Below, piece by piece: positions 1 to 5,071 of a DNA stretch of 5,071 nucleotides. The position numbers and the translations under genes were made by a program. The DNA is from Elusimicrobiota bacterium (GTDB lineage: Bacteria; Elusimicrobiota; Elusimicrobia; UBA1565; UBA9628): assembly GCA_016194625.1 (NCBI GenBank), contig JACQBB010000190.1, positions 1 through 5,071 of the forward strand. Reading direction: 5' to 3'. The notes beneath the pieces were generated by a model, which did not search any database, was not told the origin of the DNA, and saw only the letters and a list, made by a program, of their open reading frames with translations. The stretch's first letter is position 1. Each line of letters opens with the position of its first letter.

Positions 1-562
1 CCCTGCTGGCCTGGCGGCTGGCGCCGCACCTGCGCGAGGCCCGGTCCGTCCTGCGTCGGCACCTGATCATCCCTTACGCCTGCGTGGCCCTGGGCTTCGC
101 GGGCCTGTACTTCGCCAAGATCATCCCTCCGGTCCCGCTGTCGCTGTCCGAGATCGGCGTCTATCACGAGGTCCGCCGCGACGGCGACGCCTTCGTGCTG
201 ACGCGGACGCGCTCGAAGTGGCGCTTCTGGGAGCGCGGCGACCAGACCTTCCTGGCCCGCCCGGGCGACAAGGCGTACTGCTACGTGAGCGTGTTCTCCC
301 CCACGCGCTTCTCCGAAAGGCTCCAGGTGCGCTGGCTGTACAAGGACCCGGTCGACGGCTGGGGCGAGGCGGACGCGATCCCGCTGGCCATCGTCGGCGG
401 CCGCGACGGCGGCTGGCGCGGCTTCACGGTCAAGGCCAAGTGGAAGCCCGGCCGCTGGCGCGTGCGCGTGGAGACCTCGGACCGCCGCGAGCTCGGCCGC
501 GTGGACCTGACCGTGGCGCCCGACGACTCCGCCGCTCCCCGCGTCCCGACCGAGCTGCGCCG

Positions 563-566
<4 letters not shown>
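1..566 (+). CDS. DUF2914 domain membrane protein, C-terminal part (5' end outside window)
   Basis: The frame is open from position 3 to the TAG at 564-566 (187 codons visible), so the gene starts upstream. An internal GTG at 84 should not be taken as the start, because coding sequence continues in frame before it. Fragment residues about 21-46 form a hydrophobic, probably transmembrane segment (LIIPYACVALGFAGLYFA). The PVPLSLSEIGVYHEV segment follows, then a soluble domain to the end. That domain carries the blocks I associate with DUF2914: FWERGDQTF, ARPGDKAYCYV, SPTRFSERLQVRW, GGRDGGWRGFTVKAKW and PGRWRVRVET. Known members usually have several N-terminal membrane helices before this domain, and their biochemical function is unknown to me. 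The domain probably lies on the outer face of the cytoplasmic membrane (inference). The gene converges on ppsA, with overlapping stop codons. The family call is fairly sure; no function is claimed. Confidence 0.85.
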
Positions 567-2847
<2,281 letters not shown>

Positions 2848-2852
2848 GGCGT

Positions 2853-2857
2853 CCTCC
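2853..2857 (-). promoter_or_regulatory. Ribosome binding site of ppsA
   Basis: GGAGG lies 5 nt before the ATG at 2845-2847 on the minus strand. An in-frame GTG at 2860-2862 lies just upstream of this site and would add five residues, but it has no comparable site of its own. The ATG at 2847 is therefore the preferred start. Confidence 0.85.
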
Positions 2858-3001
2858 CGCACGGCTTCCTCTCCGGATAAGGCCGCAACGACCCGTCCAA
2901 AGGGCCCCGGGAGAGCGGACCGAAGGGCCTAAAAATAACCGGGACTTTCGGCCCATTTCCGCTTGCAACCCGGAAAAGAGTTTCGCAGGATGGCCTTACC
3001 T

Positions 3002-3006
3002 GGAGG
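3002..3006 (+). promoter_or_regulatory. Ribosome binding site of the metallopeptidase gene
   Basis: GGAGG is placed 5 nt before ATG at 3012-3014, the same spacing as for ppsA. The in-frame GTG at 3006-3008 overlaps this site and is therefore unlikely to be the real start. Confidence 0.85.
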
Positions 3007-3011
3007 TGTAC

Positions 3012-3992
3012 ATGCTGAAGAAAGCCGCCTTGCCCCTCGCCGCCGCCGCGCTGATGTCGCTGATCGCCGCGTCGCCGCGCCCCGTCCACCGCGATTCGTT
3101 CCTCCCGCCGAACGACCTGAAGATCCCCATCTCCGCGCTGGGGAACAAAGGCATCTCGCGCGCCGAGTACGACGCCGTGATGGACCGCATCCAAGCCCTC
3201 TACGAGCCGATCGTCGCGGCCCGCGGAGGCCACCTGGTCATCAACCGCCTGTGGGACGACGAGACCGTCAACGCGTCCGCCCAGCAGGACGGCGACCAGT
3301 GGATCATCAACATGTACGGCGGCCTGGCCCGCCACCCCGCCATCACGCAGGACGGCATGGCGTTGGTGGCCTGCCACGAGCTCGGCCATCACCTGGGCGG
3401 CGCCCCGAAGTACGGCGGCAACGACTGGGCGTCCAACGAGGGCGAGGCGGACTACTACGCCAACGCCAAGTGCCTGCACCGCATGTTCGCCGACACGGCC
3501 TCGGCCGCGTTCTCCCGCGCGGCGACCAACGACGAGCTGGCGCGCAAGGCGTGCGCGAAGGCCTACGCGTCCACCGGCGAGCGCAAGTTGTGCGAGCGCT
3601 CGGCCGCGGCCGGCATGTCGGTGACCGAGCTGTTCCGGGCCCTGCGCTCCGAGGATCCGCAGCCGCGCTACGACACGCCCGACCCGAAGGTCGTCAAGCG
3701 CATGTACGACGGCCACCCCGCGACGCAGTGCCGCCTGGACACCTACTTCCAGGGGTCGCTGTGCTCCGTGCCCTACACGCAGGACGTCAGCGAGACCGAC
3801 CCGACGGTCGGCGCGTGCACCCGCTCGGCGGGCTTCACGCAGGGCATCCGCCCGCGCTGCTGGTACCTGCCGCCCGCGGGCCGCGACCTGACCCCGGCGG
3901 AGGTCGCCCTGGAGAAGGCCCCGGCCTCGCACGAGGTGAAGTCCCAGACGCTGACGGCTCTCAAGAGCGTCGACGTCTTCACGGGCCTCTGA
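3012..3992 (+). CDS. Exported zinc metallopeptidase (HExxH gluzincin type), cysteine-rich
   Basis: A 326-residue protein starting at ATG 3012. Residues 1-22 (MLKK followed by an Ala/Leu-rich stretch to AAS) look like a Sec signal peptide, so it should act in the periplasm or outside the cell. The zinc motif is HELGHH at 122-127, with H122 and H126 as ligands and E123 as the catalytic base. NEGEADYYA (142-150) resembles the ExEAD motif of M48-like peptidases, making E143 the likely third ligand. The metzincin Gly (G129) is present, but the third-His position is Pro132, which argues for a gluzincin. Eight cysteines (121, 154, 181, 194, 240, 251, 269, 283) suggest disulfides in an oxidising compartment. 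Residues about 165-326 form a C-terminal region I do not recognise. The substrate is unknown. The gene is monocistronic by layout: its own leader upstream and a strong terminator 15 nt after the stop. The peptidase call is strong; the exact family is uncertain. Confidence 0.85.
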   Translation: MLKKAALPLAAAALMSLIAASPRPVHRDSFLPPNDLKIPISALGNKGISRAEYDAVMDRIQALYEPIVAARGGHLVINRLWDDETVNASAQQDGDQWIINMYGGLARHPAITQDGMALVACHELGHHLGGAPKYGGNDWASNEGEADYYANAKCLHRMFADTASAAFSRAATNDELARKACAKAYASTGERKLCERSAAAGMSVTELFRALRSEDPQPRYDTPDPKVVKRMYDGHPATQCRLDTYFQGSLCSVPYTQDVSETDPTVGACTRSAGFTQGIRPRCWYLPPAGRDLTPAEVALEKAPASHEVKSQTLTALKSVDVFTGL

Positions 3993-4007
3993 GCCGTTCC
4001 TGAGATC

Positions 4008-4049
4008 GAAGGCCCCTCGGCGGGAGACCGCCGGGGGGCCTTCTTATTT
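4008..4049 (+). terminator. Rho-independent terminator of the metallopeptidase gene
   Basis: A 16-bp stem (4008-4023 with 4028-4043) has one G-U wobble and closes on a GAGA loop of the GNRA type. It is followed by TTATTT. It lies 15 nt after the TGA at 3990-3992, between two convergent genes. On the opposite strand the stem is followed by GATCTC rather than a U-tract, so it mainly serves the plus strand, although the stem could also block transcription arriving from the PAP2 gene. Confidence 0.92.
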
Positions 4050-4062
4050 CCGGCATCAGCCG

Positions 4063-4674
4063 TCAGAAGCGGGTCTTCAGGCCGACCGCGACGCCGCGCG
4101 GCGTCAGAGACAGGAGGAGGGGCGTCCTCAGGCGCCGCGCGAGCAGGCCGCTCGCCACGCCCACGGCGGCGCCGCCGAGCGTGTCGCTGGGCCAATGCGC
4201 GCGGTAGCGCACGCGCGCGGCCATGTCGAAGACGGGGAGCGCGGCCAGCGCCCAGACCGCGGGATGGTCGCCCATGTACTCGGCGATCGGCGGCGTGACC
4301 AGCGCGGCGATCCCGGACACGTCGCCGCTCGGGAAGCTCTGGTGCGACGGCCCCGCGAACCAGCGGTCCCGCGAGTCCAGCTCCGACGGACGCTCGCGCT
4401 GGAAGGTCTTCTTGAGGCCCAGCGTCGCGACGCCCGAGAACGCCGCCGCGTCCACGCTCTGCCACAGCGTGCGGCCGGCGCGGGAGTCCCCGCCCTCCCA
4501 CAGCGCGCCCGCCGCCGTGGCGGCGACGAGGGCGCCCGGCAGCCAGGGACTCGGCGCCCAGGACCACACGCCCGACTTGTCGCCGGAGCCCCTGCAATCC
4601 AGCCCGTTCACGCAAGACGCCGCGGACGGGAGCGCGCACGACAGGAGCAGGGCGAGAAGGAAGAGGGTCCGCAC
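4063..4674 (-). CDS. Exported PAP2-family (type 2 phosphatidic acid phosphatase) phosphatase
   Basis: A 203-residue protein. PAP2 enzymes hydrolyse phosphoesters such as lipid phosphates or undecaprenyl pyrophosphate, through a phosphohistidine intermediate. Residues 1-20 (MRTLFLLALLL to SAAS) look like a signal peptide, and hydrophobic stretches lie near 45-58, 120-133 and 139-150. The three-part signature is visible: K88-x6-R95-P96; PSGD at 115-118; and R154-x5-H160-x3-D164, where H160 is the expected nucleophile. The second block normally reads PSGH, so the usual acid-base histidine is Asp118 here. The C-terminus ends in a beta-prone stretch, GVAVGLKTRF. The start is GTG at 4674; no in-frame ATG fits and no clear Shine-Dalgarno precedes it, so the exact start is less sure than the gene. 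It lies 46 nt downstream of the M28 peptidase gene on the same strand, and the two may be co-transcribed. The natural substrate cannot be told. Confidence 0.9.
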   Translation of the reverse strand: MRTLFLLALLLSCALPSAASCVNGLDCRGSGDKSGVWSWAPSPWLPGALVAATAAGALWEGGDSRAGRTLWQSVDAAAFSGVATLGLKKTFQRERPSELDSRDRWFAGPSHQSFPSGDVSGIAALVTPPIAEYMGDHPAVWALAALPVFDMAARVRYRAHWPSDTLGGAAVGVASGLLARRLRTPLLLSLTPRGVAVGLKTRF

Positions 4675-4720
4675 CGCGACACGATAGCGGATTATGAGCG
4701 GTCGCGACAGTAGGACGGCC

Positions 4721-5071
4721 TCAGCGCGCGGCGGTCTGGAGCCCGGCGCCGGCGGTCTTGGCGGCCTCGACGGCGAACGCGGCGGCGAGCCGCGCGAACG
4801 GCACCGAGTGGCTCGCGTCGCCGCCCGAGTGGGCCAGGTCGTCGTGGTCGGTGTGGATGTTGTGGTTCATGCCCTCGAACGAGGCTTCGAAGGCGATCGC
4901 GGCGGGCACGCCCGCCTTGTTCCAGGAGGCGTGGTCGGAGCAGCCGTAGCCGCACTCGGTCATGCCGCGCTTGACGCCCAGGTACCGGTCGATGAGGGCG
5001 GCCAGGAAGTCGTTGAGGGCCGGGTCGGTGTAGTCGGAGAGCAGGAAGATCTCCTCGTCGGAGCCCTTGAA
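4721..5071 (-). CDS. M28-family aminopeptidase (leucyl aminopeptidase-like), C-terminal part (5' end outside window)
   Basis: The frame is open from the window edge at 5071 to TGA at 4721-4723 (116 codons). An internal ATG at 4963 is not the start, because family sequence continues before it. The fragment matches, from memory, the C-terminal half of the Vibrio proteolyticus aminopeptidase catalytic domain. Matching parts are FKGSDEEIFLLSDYTD, CGYGCSDHASWNKAG (the Cys pair at fragment positions 40 and 44 corresponds to the known disulfide), PAAIAFEASFEG and NHNIHTDHDDL. His73 of the fragment corresponds to the zinc ligand His256 of the Vibrio enzyme. The other zinc ligands lie in the missing N-terminal part. 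Such enzymes remove N-terminal, often hydrophobic, residues from peptides using two zinc ions and are usually secreted. The chain ends soon after the catalytic domain, without the C-terminal propeptide of Vibrio. It lies 46 nt before the PAP2 gene. Confidence 0.93.
   Translation of the reverse strand, partial: FKGSDEEIFLLSDYTDPALNDFLAALIDRYLGVKRGMTECGYGCSDHASWNKAGVPAAIAFEASFEGMNHNIHTDHDDLAHSGGDASHSVPFARLAAAFAVEAAKTAGAGLQTAAR

Larger units (their letters stand above)
2848..3011. promoter_or_regulatory. Divergent intergenic region between ppsA and the metallopeptidase gene
   Basis: This 164-bp gap must hold the control signals for both divergent genes. It has the most AT-rich spot in the area (CTAAAAATAA at 2929-2938). 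Toward the metallopeptidase, TTGCAA (2963-2968), 17 nt, then CAGGAT (2986-2991) is a weak sigma70-like candidate. On the minus strand, CCGGG (2969-2973) can pair with CCCGG (2939-2943), directly followed by TTATTTTTA (2930-2938); this could be a terminator-like leader element or simply an AT-rich promoter core. I find no convincing riboswitch or operator. Confidence 0.45.

Noticed and set aside
2848..2968. Upstream extension of the long ppsA frame to a start at 2968
   Set aside because: The extension and the part down to the junction do not resemble PpsA. The true N-terminus lies in another frame with a proper ribosome binding site and ATG at 2847.
2871..3001. Riboswitch (cyclic-di-GMP type) in the divergent intergenic region
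   Set aside because: Short GCAA and GGGCC pieces suggested it, but the ordered conserved core and paired stems could not be found on either strand.
3773..4639. Minus-strand open frame of 288 codons across the terminator region
   Set aside because: It overlaps the PAP2 gene in another frame, crosses the terminator hairpin and shows no family features.
4195..4713. Plus-strand open frames opposite the PAP2 gene (4195-4713 and 4223-4687)
   Set aside because: Both are antisense shadows. The minus-strand frame carries all three PAP2 blocks.
4691..4719. Possible promoter for the PAP2 gene (CATAAT on the minus strand at 4691-4696)
   Set aside because: The -10 resembles the consensus, but the position 17 nt upstream reads GCCGTC, with no likeness to a -35. 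The gap is only 46 nt and co-transcription with the M28 gene is equally likely.

Overview
The window is GC-rich throughout and densely coded. It looks like ordinary chromosomal DNA from a Gram-negative-type environmental bacterium. The evidence is secreted, cysteine-containing hydrolases, a membrane-anchored DUF2914 protein and a PpsA-type gluconeogenic enzyme. The phylum cannot be fixed from this sequence. GC-rich lineages such as Elusimicrobiota, Myxococcota or Bdellovibrionota would fit, but that is only a guess. I see no rRNA, tRNA, mobile element, CRISPR array or origin.

Layout: (1) positions 1-566, plus strand, the C-terminal part of a membrane protein ending in a DUF2914 domain. (2) Positions 563-2847, minus strand, phosphoenolpyruvate synthase (ppsA), convergent with the first gene; the two stop codons interlock inside a perfect 20-nt palindrome. 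Its reading frame is broken near 2711-2719, where about 40 conserved residues are missing. (3) Positions 2848-3011, a divergent intergenic region with clear ribosome binding sites for the genes on both sides. (4) Positions 3012-3992, plus strand, an exported zinc metallopeptidase with an HELGHH motif and eight cysteines, followed by a strong intrinsic terminator at 4008-4049. (5) Positions 4063-4674, minus strand, an exported PAP2-family phosphatase whose usual PSGH motif reads PSGD. (6) Positions 4721-5071, minus strand, the C-terminal part of an M28 aminopeptidase related to Vibrio leucyl aminopeptidase, 46 nt upstream of the PAP2 gene and possibly co-transcribed with it.

The genes do not form an obvious pathway. 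PpsA is central carbon metabolism, while the others act at or beyond the cytoplasmic membrane (peptide and phosphoester hydrolysis). I do not see a new multi-gene system. The points most worth checking are the ppsA deletion and frameshift, the palindromic convergent stop junction, the altered PAP2 active-site motif and the compact cysteine-rich metallopeptidase.
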